Shown here one piece after another: positions 1 through 8,682 of a stretch of DNA of 64,000 bases. The translations under genes and the position numbers were made by a program. How positions within the stretch are numbered: position 1 is the stretch's first letter; each line of letters opens with the position of its first letter. Origin of the DNA: Streptomyces marispadix (GTDB lineage: Bacteria > Actinomycetota > Actinomycetes > Streptomycetales > Streptomycetaceae). The DNA lies in assembly GCF_022524345.1 (NCBI RefSeq), contig NZ_JAKWJU010000002.1, positions 6,613,321 to 6,677,320 of the forward strand. Reading direction: 5' to 3'. The notes below the pieces were generated by a model. That model had not been told where the DNA came from. It was given only the letters and a program-made list of their open reading frames with translations, and ran no database searches.

Positions 1-1
1 A

Positions 2-664
2 CGTGAGGCCGTGCCCGACGCCCACATCCTGATCGCCGACGACAACAGCCCCGACGGCACCGGCAAGATCGCGGACGAACTCGCCGCCCAGGACGGGCAC
101 ATCCACGTGATGCACCGCCCCGGCAAGCAAGGGCTGGGGGCCGCCTACCTCGCCGGTTTCCGCTGGGGCATCGACAACGGGTACGGCGTACTGGTCGAGA
201 TGGACGCCGACGGCTCCCACCAGCCCGAGGAGCTGCCGCGGCTGCTGACTGCCCTCAAGGGCTCCGACCTGGTGCTCGGATCACGCTGGGTCCCCGGCGG
301 ACGGGTCGTCAACTGGCCGCAGTCGCGGCGTCTTATCTCCCGCGGCGGCAGCATGTACTCGCGTGTCATGCTCGGCCTTCCGCTGCGCGACATCACCGGC
401 GGCTTCCGCGCCTTCCGCAGCGAGACACTCAAGGGGCTGGGCATGGACGCGGTGGCCTCGCAGGGCTACTGCTTCCAGGTCGATCTCGCCAACCGCGCGG
501 TGCGCGCCGGATACCACGTGGTCGAGGTCCCCATCACCTTCGTCGAACGGGTGCGGGGCAACTCGAAGATGAGCCGCGACATCATGGTCGAGGCGCTGTG
601 GCGGGTGACCGCGTGGGGAGTCGAGGGCCGTGTGAAGCGCGCCCTCGACCGCAGGCACACTTGA
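2..664 (+). CDS. ppm1: polyprenol monophosphomannose synthase, 5' end outside window
   Basis: GT-A fold glycosyltransferase family 2. It transfers mannose from GDP-mannose to polyprenyl phosphate, the lipid donor for protein O-mannosylation at the membrane. The visible part opens just before the ADDNSPDGTG motif and contains MDADGSHQP (metal-binding DxD region) and the ITGGFRAFR and GNSKMS motifs typical of dolichol-phosphate-mannose synthases. There is no C-terminal membrane domain, as in Streptomyces Ppm1. The frame is open from base 2, and the GTG at 11 is internal because family members have about 30 more N-terminal residues. fxsA follows after 3 bp, so the two are probably cotranscribed. 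Ppm1 of S. coelicolor (SCO1423) is needed for glycoprotein synthesis and phage phiC31 infection. Confidence 0.9.
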   Translation, partial: REAVPDAHILIADDNSPDGTGKIADELAAQDGHIHVMHRPGKQGLGAAYLAGFRWGIDNGYGVLVEMDADGSHQPEELPRLLTALKGSDLVLGSRWVPGGRVVNWPQSRRLISRGGSMYSRVMLGLPLRDITGGFRAFRSETLKGLGMDAVASQGYCFQVDLANRAVRAGYHVVEVPITFVERVRGNSKMSRDIMVEALWRVTAWGVEGRVKRALDRRHT

Positions 665-667
665 AGC

Positions 668-1303
668 ATGACGAGCCGCGCACCGTATCCGTATGAGCCG
701 CCGCACGACGAGCAGGGCCGCGGCGGCGGGGGAGAGCAGGGCCGGGGCGGCGGTCCGCGCCGCTCGCGGGCCCGTACGTTCCTTCCGCTGGCGGTCGCCG
801 CATGGGCGCTGCTGGAGATCTGGCTGCTGACGCTCATCGGGGAGGCCGCCGGGGGACTGGTGGTGCTGGTGCTGCTGGTCGCGGGTTTCCTGCTCGGCGT
901 CTTCGTCATCAAGCGCGCCGGGCGCCGTGCCTGGCGGCGGCTCGCGGAGAGCGTCCAGCAGGCGCAGACCGCCGCGCAGACGGGACAGGCTCCCGCGGCA
1001 TCCACGGAGAGTACGGAGCGGTCCGGCGGCAACGCCCTGGCGATGCTCGGCGGCCTGCTGATCATGGTGCCGGGGGTCGTCTCCGACGCGGCCGGGCTGC
1101 TGTGCCTCTTCCCGCCGACCGCCGCGCTGATGAGGCAGACCACGCGGCGCTATCTGGAGCGGCGTTCCGGCTTCGCTCCGGGCACCATCGGCGACGCCTA
1201 TCAGCAGGCGCGCAGGGCGGAGGAGCAGATGCGCATGCACAGGCCGGACGGGAAGGTCGTCGAGGGCGAGGTCGTACGCGACGACGAGCCGCCCTCCCGC
1301 TGA
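668..1303 (+). CDS. fxsA: FxsA family membrane protein
   Basis: 211 aa. A Gly/Arg-rich N-terminal tail (about 35 aa) is followed by two adjacent hydrophobic segments (residues about 37-55 and 60-80), then an amphipathic region and a third hydrophobic stretch around LGGLLIMVPGVVSD, which is the conserved FxsA signature. A charged C-terminus follows. FxsA overproduction in E. coli relieves F-plasmid exclusion of phage T7; the bacterial role is otherwise unknown. It begins 3 bp after ppm1 and ends before a strong hairpin, so ppm1-fxsA is one transcription unit. The SD sequence is weak, suggesting translational coupling. Confidence 0.85.
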   Translation: MTSRAPYPYEPPHDEQGRGGGGEQGRGGGPRRSRARTFLPLAVAAWALLEIWLLTLIGEAAGGLVVLVLLVAGFLLGVFVIKRAGRRAWRRLAESVQQAQTAAQTGQAPAASTESTERSGGNALAMLGGLLIMVPGVVSDAAGLLCLFPPTAALMRQTTRRYLERRSGFAPGTIGDAYQQARRAEEQMRMHRPDGKVVEGEVVRDDEPPSR

Positions 1304-1350
1304 GCGCGATACGGCACGAAACCGCGTGCCGGTGTCGGCGGTGGGACAGC

Positions 1351-1395
1351 ACAGCGCGGGCCGGTGACCTGCTTGAGGTCACCGGCCCGCGCTGT
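1351..1395. terminator. 20-bp perfect stem, bidirectional terminator between fxsA and rbpA
   Basis: Bases 1351-1370 and 1376-1395 are exact reverse complements around the 5-base loop GCTTG. The element lies between the convergent ends of fxsA (+) and rbpA (-). There is no U-run, which is usual for streptomycete terminators. The stem is long enough to serve both strands. Confidence 0.85.
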
Positions 1396-1466
1396 CGTGT
1401 CTGGGGAGCGGTCGGTGCGCCCGGACCGGCGATTCGATCGCTCGGCCCGAGGCGCTCACCGCCCGC

Positions 1467-1850
1467 CTACGCGGACTTACGCTTGTTGTTGCCGTCGCGC
1501 GGATGCACCGCGAGGTTCATCGTGCCGGACCTGAGAACGGCCAGCCGCTCCGCGAGGACCTCTTCCAGCTCCTCACGGGTGCGCCGCTCCATGAGCATGT
1601 CCCAGTGCGTGCGCGCGGGCTTGCCCTTCTTCTCCTCCGGCCCCTCGCCGTCCACCAGAAGTGCCTGGGCGCCGCACACCTTGCACTCCCATTCCGGCGG
1701 GATCTCGGCCTCGACAGAGAACGGCATCTCGAATCGATGGCCGCTCTCACATGCGTACTCCACGGCCTGGCGGGGTGCCAGGTCGATACCGCGGTCGGTC
1801 TCGTAGCTGGTCACCACGAGTCGCGTGCCGCGAAGAGCTCGCTCACTCAT
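1467..1850 (-). CDS. rbpA: RNA polymerase-binding protein RbpA
   Basis: 127 aa. Actinobacteria-specific general transcription factor that binds the group 1/2 sigma subunit and stabilises the open promoter complex. The sequence begins MSERALRGTRLVVTSYETD (N-terminal tail contacting the RNA exit channel), has a core domain with a CxxC pair (ECKVCG; a single upstream Cys-His pair ACESGH), and ends with the basic linker and sigma-interaction region KPARTHWDMLMERRTREEL. The ATG at 1850 is preceded by GGGAGG at good spacing, so the upstream in-frame GTG at 1880 is not the start. A sigma-R-type promoter lies upstream. Ortholog of SCO1421 by recall. Confidence 0.95.
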   Translation of the reverse strand: MSERALRGTRLVVTSYETDRGIDLAPRQAVEYACESGHRFEMPFSVEAEIPPEWECKVCGAQALLVDGEGPEEKKGKPARTHWDMLMERRTREELEEVLAERLAVLRSGTMNLAVHPRDGNNKRKSA

Positions 1851-1909
1851 GAATTCGTGCCTCCCGGGCTTGTCGCCCACAGGACAGGTGTCGCTGTCGT
1901 CGTCATCTG

Positions 1910-1939
1910 CTCAACGTCCGGTCGGCGGTGAAGATTCCC
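1910..1939 (-). promoter_or_regulatory. sigma-R-type (oxidative stress) promoter for rbpA
   Basis: On the minus strand GGGAAT (1939-1934) and GTTGAG (1915-1910) are separated by exactly 18 bases, matching the sigma-R consensus GGGAAT-N18-GTT. It sits about 60 bp upstream of the rbpA start. In S. coelicolor rbpA is a known member of the disulfide-stress sigma-R regulon, so the site agrees with established knowledge. A second vegetative promoter probably exists further upstream in 1960-2060, but I cannot define it. Confidence 0.75.
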
Positions 1940-2104
1940 GAATTGGGGATGCGTCGCCCGTCGTGCCGCCCTACGTGTACCCACCAATGACCGGTTTGTC
2001 ACAACTGACAGGAGATGTCACCCAGCGTTCTCATCTCTTTGGCGTGCAGTAACGGTCCATCCGGCGAGCCGAGGGCGTACACTACCGCGCCGCCCCCACA
2101 AGTC

Positions 2105-3454
2105 CTAAATCCGGTCCGGGACGGGGTTGCCGGCGGCCGCGGCGGCCCGCTCGACCGGTACGCGCAGCAGCAGTACGAAGCCCACTACGAAGAAGACGAC
2201 CAGCGAGATGATCGCTGCACGGTAGCTTTCCGTGAGCTGATACGCGAGTCCGAAGACGAGGGGGCCCAGCCAGCTCGTGCCGCGGTCGCTCACCTCGTAG
2301 AGCGAGAAGAACTCCGCCTCCTTCCCCGCGGGCACCAACTGCGCGTACAGCGACCGCGAGAGGGCCTGGCTGCCGCCCATCACCAGGCCGATGCCCGCCG
2401 CCAGCGCGAAGAAGAAGACGGGGGCTCCGGCGGGCAGGAAGTACCCGGCGGAGACGATCGCCGTCCAGGCGACGAGCGAGCCGAGCACGGTGCGCTTCGC
2501 GCCGTGGCGGGCCGCGAGCCGCCCCATCAGCAGCGCGCCGGCGACGGCCAGCACCTGCACGAGCAGCACCGCGCCGATGAGCGTCGTCTGGTCCACGCCC
2601 AACTCCTCCGAGCCGAAGACCGACGCCTGGGTGATCACGGTCTGCACGCCGTCGTTGTAGACGAGATACGCCAGCAGGAAGAGCATCGTCAGGCGGTAGC
2701 GCCTCAATTCACGGAAAGTACCGGCCAGTTGGCGCCAGCCGGTGAGCAGCGAGAAGCCGGAACCGGCCACCGCACCGGGGCGTTCGCGCAGCCGCAGCAG
2801 CGGCACGACCGTGAAGAGAGCCCACCACAGACCGGCCGACGCGAGGCAGATCCGCACCGCCGACCCCTCCGTCACGCCGATCTCCTCGTGCTGGAGGAAC
2901 AACGCGAGATTCGCGACCAGCACCACAGAGCCCGCGGCGTAGCCGAAGGCCCAGCCGCGGGAGGAGACCGCGTCACGCTCCTCGGGCCCGGCGATCTGCG
3001 GGAGGAAGGCGTTGTAGATGACGGCCGACGTCGCGAAGGACACGTTCGCCACCACCAGCAGTGCGCCGCCCAGCAGATAGCGGTCCCCGTCGAGGAAGAA
3101 CATCGCTGCCGTGGCGCCCGCGCCGATGTACGCGAACAGTCCCAGGATCGGCTTCTTGCGGCCCGTATGGTCCGCTATCGCGCCTACCAGCGGCATAACC
3201 AGCACCGACAGCAGCACCGACAGGGACACCGCGTAGGCGAAGTAGGAGCCCGCGCGCACATCGAGACCCAGCGGATGCACATAACCCTCGGCGTCCGCCG
3301 CGGACTTGGCGACCTCCGTCAGATAGGGACCGAGGAAGACGGTCAGCACGCTGGTGGAGAAGACGGAGTTCGCCCAGTCGTAGAAGTACCAGCCCTGCTG
3401 CTCCCGGCGGCGCTCGGCGGTGCCGTCCCCGGCACCGGTAACGACAGCACTCAC
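2105..3454 (-). CDS. MFS transporter, UMF1/Atg22 family
   Basis: 449 aa integral membrane protein with about 12 hydrophobic segments. The N-terminal QQGWYFYDWANSVFSTSV motif is diagnostic for the UMF1 (vacuole effluxer Atg22-like) branch of the major facilitator superfamily, and the cytoplasmic loop DHTGRKKPIL is the usual MFS loop 2-3 motif. The substrate is unknown in bacteria; amino-acid efflux is the role of yeast Atg22. The GTG at 3454 has GAGGGGG 8 bases upstream, so the longer open frame to 3556 is unlikely to be used. It is 74 bp downstream of the GDPD gene and probably in the same operon. Confidence 0.85.
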   Translation of the reverse strand: MSAVVTGAGDGTAERRREQQGWYFYDWANSVFSTSVLTVFLGPYLTEVAKSAADAEGYVHPLGLDVRAGSYFAYAVSLSVLLSVLVMPLVGAIADHTGRKKPILGLFAYIGAGATAAMFFLDGDRYLLGGALLVVANVSFATSAVIYNAFLPQIAGPEERDAVSSRGWAFGYAAGSVVLVANLALFLQHEEIGVTEGSAVRICLASAGLWWALFTVVPLLRLRERPGAVAGSGFSLLTGWRQLAGTFRELRRYRLTMLFLLAYLVYNDGVQTVITQASVFGSEELGVDQTTLIGAVLLVQVLAVAGALLMGRLAARHGAKRTVLGSLVAWTAIVSAGYFLPAGAPVFFFALAAGIGLVMGGSQALSRSLYAQLVPAGKEAEFFSLYEVSDRGTSWLGPLVFGLAYQLTESYRAAIISLVVFFVVGFVLLLRVPVERAAAAAGNPVPDRI

Positions 3455-3528
3455 GGTCGTCCCCCTCGTTACGGCGGCGCCGCCGCGGCTGTGTGCGTAC
3501 GCGGACGCCGGGGCGCCCGGCCGCCGCT

Positions 3529-4398
3529 CTACCGGGGTCCGGGCCCGGGCATCCACGCACCCCGCTCGGTGAGGACGTCGCGCAGTGTCTCGATGTGATC
3601 GGTCACAATGCCGTCAACTCCCAGGTCGAGCAACTCCCGCATCCGGTTTCTCTCGTTCACTGTCCAAACGTGCACCTGCATCCAGCGCGCGTGCGCCGCC
3701 CGTACGAAGGCCCGGTCGACCACGCGGATCCCCGACCGGTGCTCCGGAACCTGCACGCACACGGCGCTGGCGCGCACCGCCCGCGCCGGTACCAGTCCGT
3801 ACGAACGCAGCCTCAGCCGCACCACGCCCCGGGTGCCGAGCGACGTCGCGAGCCGCGGCCCGGCCAGGGCCTGTGCCCTGGCGACCCGCTCCTCCTCGAA
3901 GGAGCCGACGCATACGCGCGGCCACGCGTCCTGCTCGTCCAGCAGCTCCAGCAGCGGTACGAGCGCGGCCTCCGATTTCACGTCGATGTTCCAGCGCGCG
4001 CCGGGGAAGGCCCGCAGCAACTCCCGCATCAGCGGCAGCGGTTCACGGCCTCCGACGAGGGCCTGGCGCACCTGCGACCAGGGGAGTCCGGCGATGGGGC
4101 CGCTCGCGTCCGTCATCCGGTCCAGGGTCTCGTCGTGGAAGGCGACGAGCCGGCCGTCGGCGGTGGCGTGCACGTCCGTCTCCAGATAGCGGTAGCCGAG
4201 GGCGACGGCGCGGGCGAAGGCGCTGTGGGTGTTCTCCAGCCCGTCGGCCGCGCCGCCGCGGTGCGCGAGGGCCAGCGGGCCGCGGTGGTCGAGGAACGGA
4301 TGGCGCGGCACGCGCCGCACCGCGGCCGTGTGCACGGGAAGCGGGGCGGGCCGGTGACGCGGGCCGTGCGCGGTGGAAGGTCGCGGGTCGGTGGTCAT
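3529..4398 (-). CDS. glycerophosphodiester phosphodiesterase
   Basis: 289 aa, cytoplasmic (no signal peptide). GDPD TIM-barrel enzyme that hydrolyses glycerophosphodiesters to glycerol 3-phosphate and an alcohol. Catalytic motifs are visible: HRGG with ENTHSAF (metal Glu), LETDVH (Glu/Asp) and FHDETLDR (second His), and the C-terminal VWTVNERN and DGIVTDH. The ATG at 4398 overlaps the yczE stop in an ATGA arrangement, so translation is probably coupled. The N-terminal 45 residues before the barrel are Pro/Arg-rich and poorly conserved. Confidence 0.9.
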   Translation of the reverse strand: MTTDPRPSTAHGPRHRPAPLPVHTAAVRRVPRHPFLDHRGPLALAHRGGAADGLENTHSAFARAVALGYRYLETDVHATADGRLVAFHDETLDRMTDASGPIAGLPWSQVRQALVGGREPLPLMRELLRAFPGARWNIDVKSEAALVPLLELLDEQDAWPRVCVGSFEEERVARAQALAGPRLATSLGTRGVVRLRLRSYGLVPARAVRASAVCVQVPEHRSGIRVVDRAFVRAAHARWMQVHVWTVNERNRMRELLDLGVDGIVTDHIETLRDVLTERGAWMPGPGPR

Positions 4399-5261
4399 CG
4401 CCGCAGTATCGCGCCCCCGCGCCACCATGGGCGCCGCTGCCCCAGAACCGGCGCACCTTCTCCCTCTCCCTCTCCCTCTCCTTGTCTGTCGCCGTCGCCG
4501 TCGCCGTCGCCTTGTCCGTCGCCTTCCGGGCGGCGGGCGCCGCGTGCCACCACGCGTGAGCCGGGTGCGGGACCGCCGGTTCCGCCCCTGCCGCCCGTGC
4601 CGCCCGGCTCCCGTTGTCCCGGCATGCCGAAGACGCGGAGGAAGAGCTGTGAGAGCGGGCCGATGGCGACGGCGTAGACCACGGTGCCCGCGCCCGCCGT
4701 GCCGCCCAGCAGCAGACCGGAGACGAGCACGGACGCTTCGATCGCGGTGCGCACCAGACGTACCGAACGGCCGGTGACCCGGTGCAGTCCCGTCATCAGC
4801 CCGTCCCTGGGGCCGGGCCCGAAGCGGGCGGAGATATACAGCCCGGTGGCGACGCCGTTGAGCACCACGGCGGCGGTCACCAGCAGAATCCGCAACGTCA
4901 GGGACTGCGGCGCGGGAGCGAGGCGGATCGTCGCGTCCATGGCCAGCCCTACGAGCACGACGTTGGAGACGGTGCCCAGACCGGCGCGCTGCCGCATCGG
5001 CAGCCACAGCAGCAGTACGACGGCGCCCGCCGCGATCGAGACCGTGCCGATGGACAGGCCGGTGAGCCGCGCGAGGCCCTGATGCAGCACGTCCCACGGG
5101 GGAAGTCCCAGACCGGAGCGCACCATCAGGCCGATGCTGGCCCCGTACAGCAGCAGACCCGCGTAGAGCATCACCAGCCGCCGTGCCAGTCGCCGGGGAG
5201 GGCGCCCGCCCGTAGCCGGAGTGCCTTCGGGGCGCGGCCTGCGAGGCGTCGAAGGTGTCAA
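4395..5261 (-). CDS. yczE: YczE-family membrane protein
   Basis: 288 aa with five predicted membrane segments. Conserved features are SGLGLPPWDVLHQGL near TM1-2 and FGPGPRDGLMTGL between TM3 and TM4, typical of the YczE/YitT-like DUF family. The function is unknown. YczE genes are commonly found next to a dedicated MocR regulator (YczR), as here in divergent orientation. The TTG at 5261 has AAGGAG 5 bases upstream. The C-terminal 70 residues are not part of the family: they are Gly/Arg-rich and include the GDGDGDGD/GEGEGEG stretch encoded by a hexamer repeat. First gene of the yczE-GDPD-MFS operon. Confidence 0.8.
   Translation of the reverse strand: MTPSTPRRPRPEGTPATGGRPPRRLARRLVMLYAGLLLYGASIGLMVRSGLGLPPWDVLHQGLARLTGLSIGTVSIAAGAVVLLLWLPMRQRAGLGTVSNVVLVGLAMDATIRLAPAPQSLTLRILLVTAAVVLNGVATGLYISARFGPGPRDGLMTGLHRVTGRSVRLVRTAIEASVLVSGLLLGGTAGAGTVVYAVAIGPLSQLFLRVFGMPGQREPGGTGGRGGTGGPAPGSRVVARGARRPEGDGQGDGDGDGDRQGEGEGEGEGAPVLGQRRPWWRGGAILRR
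4458..4523. repeat. hexanucleotide microsatellite inside yczE
   Basis: Plus-strand copies of CTCCCT followed by copies of CGTCGC. On the coding (minus) strand this reads as alternating Gly-Asp and Gly-Glu codons in the yczE tail. The number of copies is probably variable between strains. Confidence 0.85.
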
Positions 5262-5378
5262 CGGGGGCTCCTTCCCTGCCGGTTGCGGCACCGGCAGGGC
5301 TGCCGCTGGCGCCGGTGAAGCGTTGCGTGGCAGTCTGAAACCACGAACCAGGCCACATCCATGGCCAATCAGCGGAAG

Positions 5379-5406
5379 GTGGACCGCAAACATGGTGCAG
5401 TGGACC
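5379..5406. promoter_or_regulatory. candidate MocR operator, direct GTGGACC repeat
   Basis: GTGGACC occurs at 5379-5385 and again at 5400-5406, exactly 21 bp apart (two helical turns). The second copy lies just inside the mocR coding start. MocR proteins typically bind direct repeats on one helical face, and the site is in the yczE/mocR divergent region, so it may serve autoregulation and control of yczE. Confidence 0.45.
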
Positions 5407-6891
5407 TCTGCCGTCGGCGCGCCACAGCTTGCCCGGCTGCTGGCGTCGCAGCGCGCGGCGACCGCCGCCGACGCGGGACACCGGGTACCGGCGTACCGTT
5501 CGCTGGCCGACGGCGTGCGGCTGCTCGTACTGGAGGGCCGCATCCCCGTGGCCGCCCGCCTGCCCGCGGAGCGGGAACTCGCCGCGGCGCTGCGCGTCAG
5601 CCGTACGACCGTTGCCGCCGCCTTCGAGGCGCTGCGCAACGACGGATTCCTCGCGTCACGCCGCGGCTCGGGAAGCTGGACCGCCGTGCCCGCGGGAAAG
5701 CCGCTGCCCACCCGCGGGCTGGAGCCGCTGCCGCCCGAGTCCGCCGGGTCCGTCATCGATCTGGCCTGCGCCACCTTCCTGGCGCCCGAACCCCATCTCA
5801 CCGACGCCTTCCAGGGCGCCGTCCGGGACCTCGCGCCCTATACCGACACCCACGGCAACTACCCGGGCGGACTGCCCGCGCTGCGTGAGGCGCTGGCCGC
5901 GCGCTACACCGCACGCGGCGTCCCGACGATGCCCGAGCAGATCATGGTCACCACCGGTGCGATGGGCGCGGTCGCCGCCCTGGCACGGCAGTTGGTGCCC
6001 CGCAGCGAACGCGTCGCCGTCGAGCACCCCTCGTACGCCAATGTGCTGCACCTGCTGCGCGACGCCGGTGCCCGCCTCGTGCCGGTGCCCATGGCCGGCG
6101 AACTGGCCGGCTGGGACCTTCCCACCTGGCGTCAGGCGTTCCGTGAGAGCGCGCCGCGCATGGCGTACGTCATCGCCGACTACCACAACCCCACCGGCGC
6201 CCTCGCCCCCGACGAGCAGCGGCGCGAGATGGTCGAGGCGGCACGCGCGGCCGGTACGGTCCTCGTCGCCGACGAGTCGATGACCGACCTGACGCTGGAC
6301 GAGGACGTCCGACTGCCCCGTCCCATGGCCTCGTTCGACCCCGGCGGCTCCACCGTCATCACCGTCGGCTCCGTCAGCAAGGCGGTCTGGGCGGGCCTGC
6401 GCATCGGCTGGGTGAGGGCGTCGCCCGAGATGATCCGCAGCCTCGTCGCCGCCCGCGTCTACGCCGACTTGGGCAGCCCCGTACTCGAACAGCTCGCCGT
6501 GGCACGGCTGATGACGGGCGACGGCTGGGAGTCGGCCGTCGCCGCGCGCCGCGCCGGAGCCCGCGCCAACCGCGACGCGCTCGTCGCCGAACTCCACGAC
6601 CGGCTGCCCGACTGGGAGTTCAGCGTCCCGCGCGGCGGGCTGACGCTGTGGGCACGCACCGGCGGCCTGTCCGGTTCACGCATCGCCGACGCGGGCGAGC
6701 GCATCGGCGTACGCGTGCCCGCGGGCACCCGCTTCGGCGTCGACGGTGCCTTCGAGGGCTACGTGCGGCTGCTGTTCACCGTGGCGGGCCCGGTCGTGGG
6801 CGAGGCGGTCGCCCGTCTGGCCAAAGCGGCAGACCTCGTACGCGCGGGCGCGGTCGCCGACGGGGACGTGCCGCGCACCTACGTCGCCTGA
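5392..6891 (+). CDS. yczR: MocR/GntR-family PLP-dependent transcriptional regulator (YczR type)
   Basis: 499 aa. The N-terminal winged helix (about residues 35-105, with LRVSRTTVAAAFEALRNDG) is joined to an aminotransferase class I/II-like domain. The PLP fold motifs are present: YHNPTGA, VADESM and the Schiff-base lysine motif SVSKAVWAGLRIGW. MocR proteins sense PLP or an amino-PLP ligand. This one is divergent from yczE, and a MocR subgroup (YczR) is known to be linked to that membrane-protein family, so control of yczE is the likely job. ATG 5392 was chosen because the extra upstream frame to 5221 overlaps yczE. Confidence 0.8.
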   Translation: MVQWTSAVGAPQLARLLASQRAATAADAGHRVPAYRSLADGVRLLVLEGRIPVAARLPAERELAAALRVSRTTVAAAFEALRNDGFLASRRGSGSWTAVPAGKPLPTRGLEPLPPESAGSVIDLACATFLAPEPHLTDAFQGAVRDLAPYTDTHGNYPGGLPALREALAARYTARGVPTMPEQIMVTTGAMGAVAALARQLVPRSERVAVEHPSYANVLHLLRDAGARLVPVPMAGELAGWDLPTWRQAFRESAPRMAYVIADYHNPTGALAPDEQRREMVEAARAAGTVLVADESMTDLTLDEDVRLPRPMASFDPGGSTVITVGSVSKAVWAGLRIGWVRASPEMIRSLVAARVYADLGSPVLEQLAVARLMTGDGWESAVAARRAGARANRDALVAELHDRLPDWEFSVPRGGLTLWARTGGLSGSRIADAGERIGVRVPAGTRFGVDGAFEGYVRLLFTVAGPVVGEAVARLAKAADLVRAGAVADGDVPRTYVA

Positions 6892-6946
6892 GCCCCCGCC
6901 ACCGGACTCGCATCCCGCCCGGGTCCACGCCCGGCGGTCCCGGTCC

Positions 6947-8602
6947 TCAAGTGCCGGACGTACGCAGCGACTTGGGCGGCGTCGCCGTGCGGGCGGCCGG
7001 TCCCGCCTCCGTGCGCTCTGCCTTGGCCGCCTGCGCCTGCGTCTCCGCCGTGGCCTGCCCCGCCAGGGCCTTGGCCTGCGTCGCGGCGAGCGGCGGCAGC
7101 AGCCCCAGCACGGCCTGGCGCCCGGCGTCGTCCGCCGCTTCGTCGAGCGGATCGGGCGCCCCGGGCACCTGTAGCCGCAGCACCGCCCCCGCCCCGAGCC
7201 GAGCGAAGCCCCGCCCCGGCGGAGCCTGCGGGCCCGGCGGCGAGACCGTCGCCGCACCGAGCACCGCCCAGGTCTCCTCGGGCGTCGCGGCGCCGAGCAG
7301 CACCCGCGCCCTGGCGTACGAACGCAGCGCCCCGCCCAGTTCGTCCACGCAGTCGAAGTGCTCGGCCACCACCACCGTCACCCGCGCGGACCGGCCGTGC
7401 GCCAGCGGCGCCCCAAGCAGCTCGCGCAGATCCTGCCGCCCCTCCGTACGGGCCAGATGGCTCAGCGCCGACGGCCGGTCGAGGACGACCCACAGCGGCC
7501 GCCGCACATCGTCCGGCACCGGCCGCGCCGCCTGCCGTGCCCGGCTCGCCTCCGACAGGCGCCGCTGCGTCTCGTGCACCACCCACTCCAGCGCGGCGAC
7601 CGCCCCGGACGGCGACGTCTCCACGGCCAGAACGCCCTGCCGCCCCGTCAGACACGCATGGCCGCCCGAGCCGTCCCCGTCGACGACGACCACGTCACCG
7701 TGCTCAAGGGCCTGGATCATCACCGACCGCAGCAGCGTGCTCGACCCCGCCCCGGGCGCGGCGGCGACCAGCAGATGCGGCTCCGCGGAGCGCGTGCCCG
7801 TGCGCCACACCACCGGCGGGACGTCACGGGGCCGCCCGCCGTCGGTGACGGGAATGCGCCGAGGCACCGCCTCGGCATCGGTGAAGCCCAGCACGATCTC
7901 GCCGGGCGCCGTCACGAAACGCTGCGCGCGGATGCCCTGCGGCAGCGGCCCGGGTGCCGTCATCTCCAGCCGGTTGCGTTCCTCGTCCCATACGAAGCGG
8001 TACTCGCGATCCCGCCCGGACTTGGCACACAGCCGCTGCTCGACGGCCAACCGGTGCGACGGGTCGCTGTCGGCGAAGTGGGCGGGATAGCGCACCAGCA
8101 GACGCGCGATGCGCCCGTCGTCGCCGAACTCCGCCTCCTCGAAGGCCCGTTCCCATGCGCCGTCGTGTGCGTACAGCGGCTCGCGGTCCGGGTCGTCCCG
8201 CAGCGCGAAGCACGGCACCAGCGCTTCGTAGACCGCCTGGAGCCGGGCGTTCTCCGCCTCCTCACGTGCGGCGCCGCCCGCACGCGCACCCTCGCGCCCA
8301 TGCCAGGCGGCGGCGCCCACCACCACGGCAACGGCGAGCACCGGCCCCCACGGCAGCAGCCCCACCGCCATCAAGGCCACCGCGGAGAGGAAGACCACCG
8401 GCCCGCGCCGCTCCTTCGGAGCCCGCGCCCACCAGCGCAGCGCCAGCACCGTCAGCCGGATCAGGCCGCGCAGGAGGACGATCAGCGGATGCAGTACGTC
8501 CAGCAGACCGTCGGCGCCGGCCCGTACGACGTCGCGAACCGGACGTACGGACGCGCCCGTACTCGCCGGCTGCCGGGAGAGGATCGGCCAACGCACCACC
8601 AC
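6947..8602 (-). CDS. membrane-anchored FtsK/TraB-like ATPase with altered Walker A
   Basis: 551 aa. Two hydrophobic segments lie near residues 40-58 and 70-98, followed by a coiled region and a P-loop-like domain. The P-loop reads VAAAPGAGSSTLLRS, so the Walker A lysine position is a serine. A Walker B-like stretch is PLWVVLDRP. The overall plan (two N-terminal TMs plus a RecA-like domain) resembles FtsK/TraB pumps, but I know no characterised homolog. Start GTG 8602 follows AGGAGG. It lies downstream of a 64-aa membrane protein on the same strand (81 bp gap), so the two may form a pair. ATP hydrolysis is doubtful without the lysine. Confidence 0.6.
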   Translation of the reverse strand: MVVRWPILSRQPASTGASVRPVRDVVRAGADGLLDVLHPLIVLLRGLIRLTVLALRWWARAPKERRGPVVFLSAVALMAVGLLPWGPVLAVAVVVGAAAWHGREGARAGGAAREEAENARLQAVYEALVPCFALRDDPDREPLYAHDGAWERAFEEAEFGDDGRIARLLVRYPAHFADSDPSHRLAVEQRLCAKSGRDREYRFVWDEERNRLEMTAPGPLPQGIRAQRFVTAPGEIVLGFTDAEAVPRRIPVTDGGRPRDVPPVVWRTGTRSAEPHLLVAAAPGAGSSTLLRSVMIQALEHGDVVVVDGDGSGGHACLTGRQGVLAVETSPSGAVAALEWVVHETQRRLSEASRARQAARPVPDDVRRPLWVVLDRPSALSHLARTEGRQDLRELLGAPLAHGRSARVTVVVAEHFDCVDELGGALRSYARARVLLGAATPEETWAVLGAATVSPPGPQAPPGRGFARLGAGAVLRLQVPGAPDPLDEAADDAGRQAVLGLLPPLAATQAKALAGQATAETQAQAAKAERTEAGPAARTATPPKSLRTSGT

Positions 8603-8682
8603 GGAACCTCCTGTGACGAAAGCACCGCGCGGCGCGGGACACGAGACGGCGATGCGCCCGGTGCCCCGCGCCGCGCGGCGCG

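Noticed and set aside
281..1240. Long antisense open frame opposite ppm1 and fxsA, and many others like it
   Set aside because: High-GC codon third positions create long open frames on the opposite strand; no SD and no conserved motif, while the sense gene is recognised.
2015..3598. Plus-strand 527-aa frame
   Set aside because: Antisense of the MFS transporter; Arg/Glu-rich noise.
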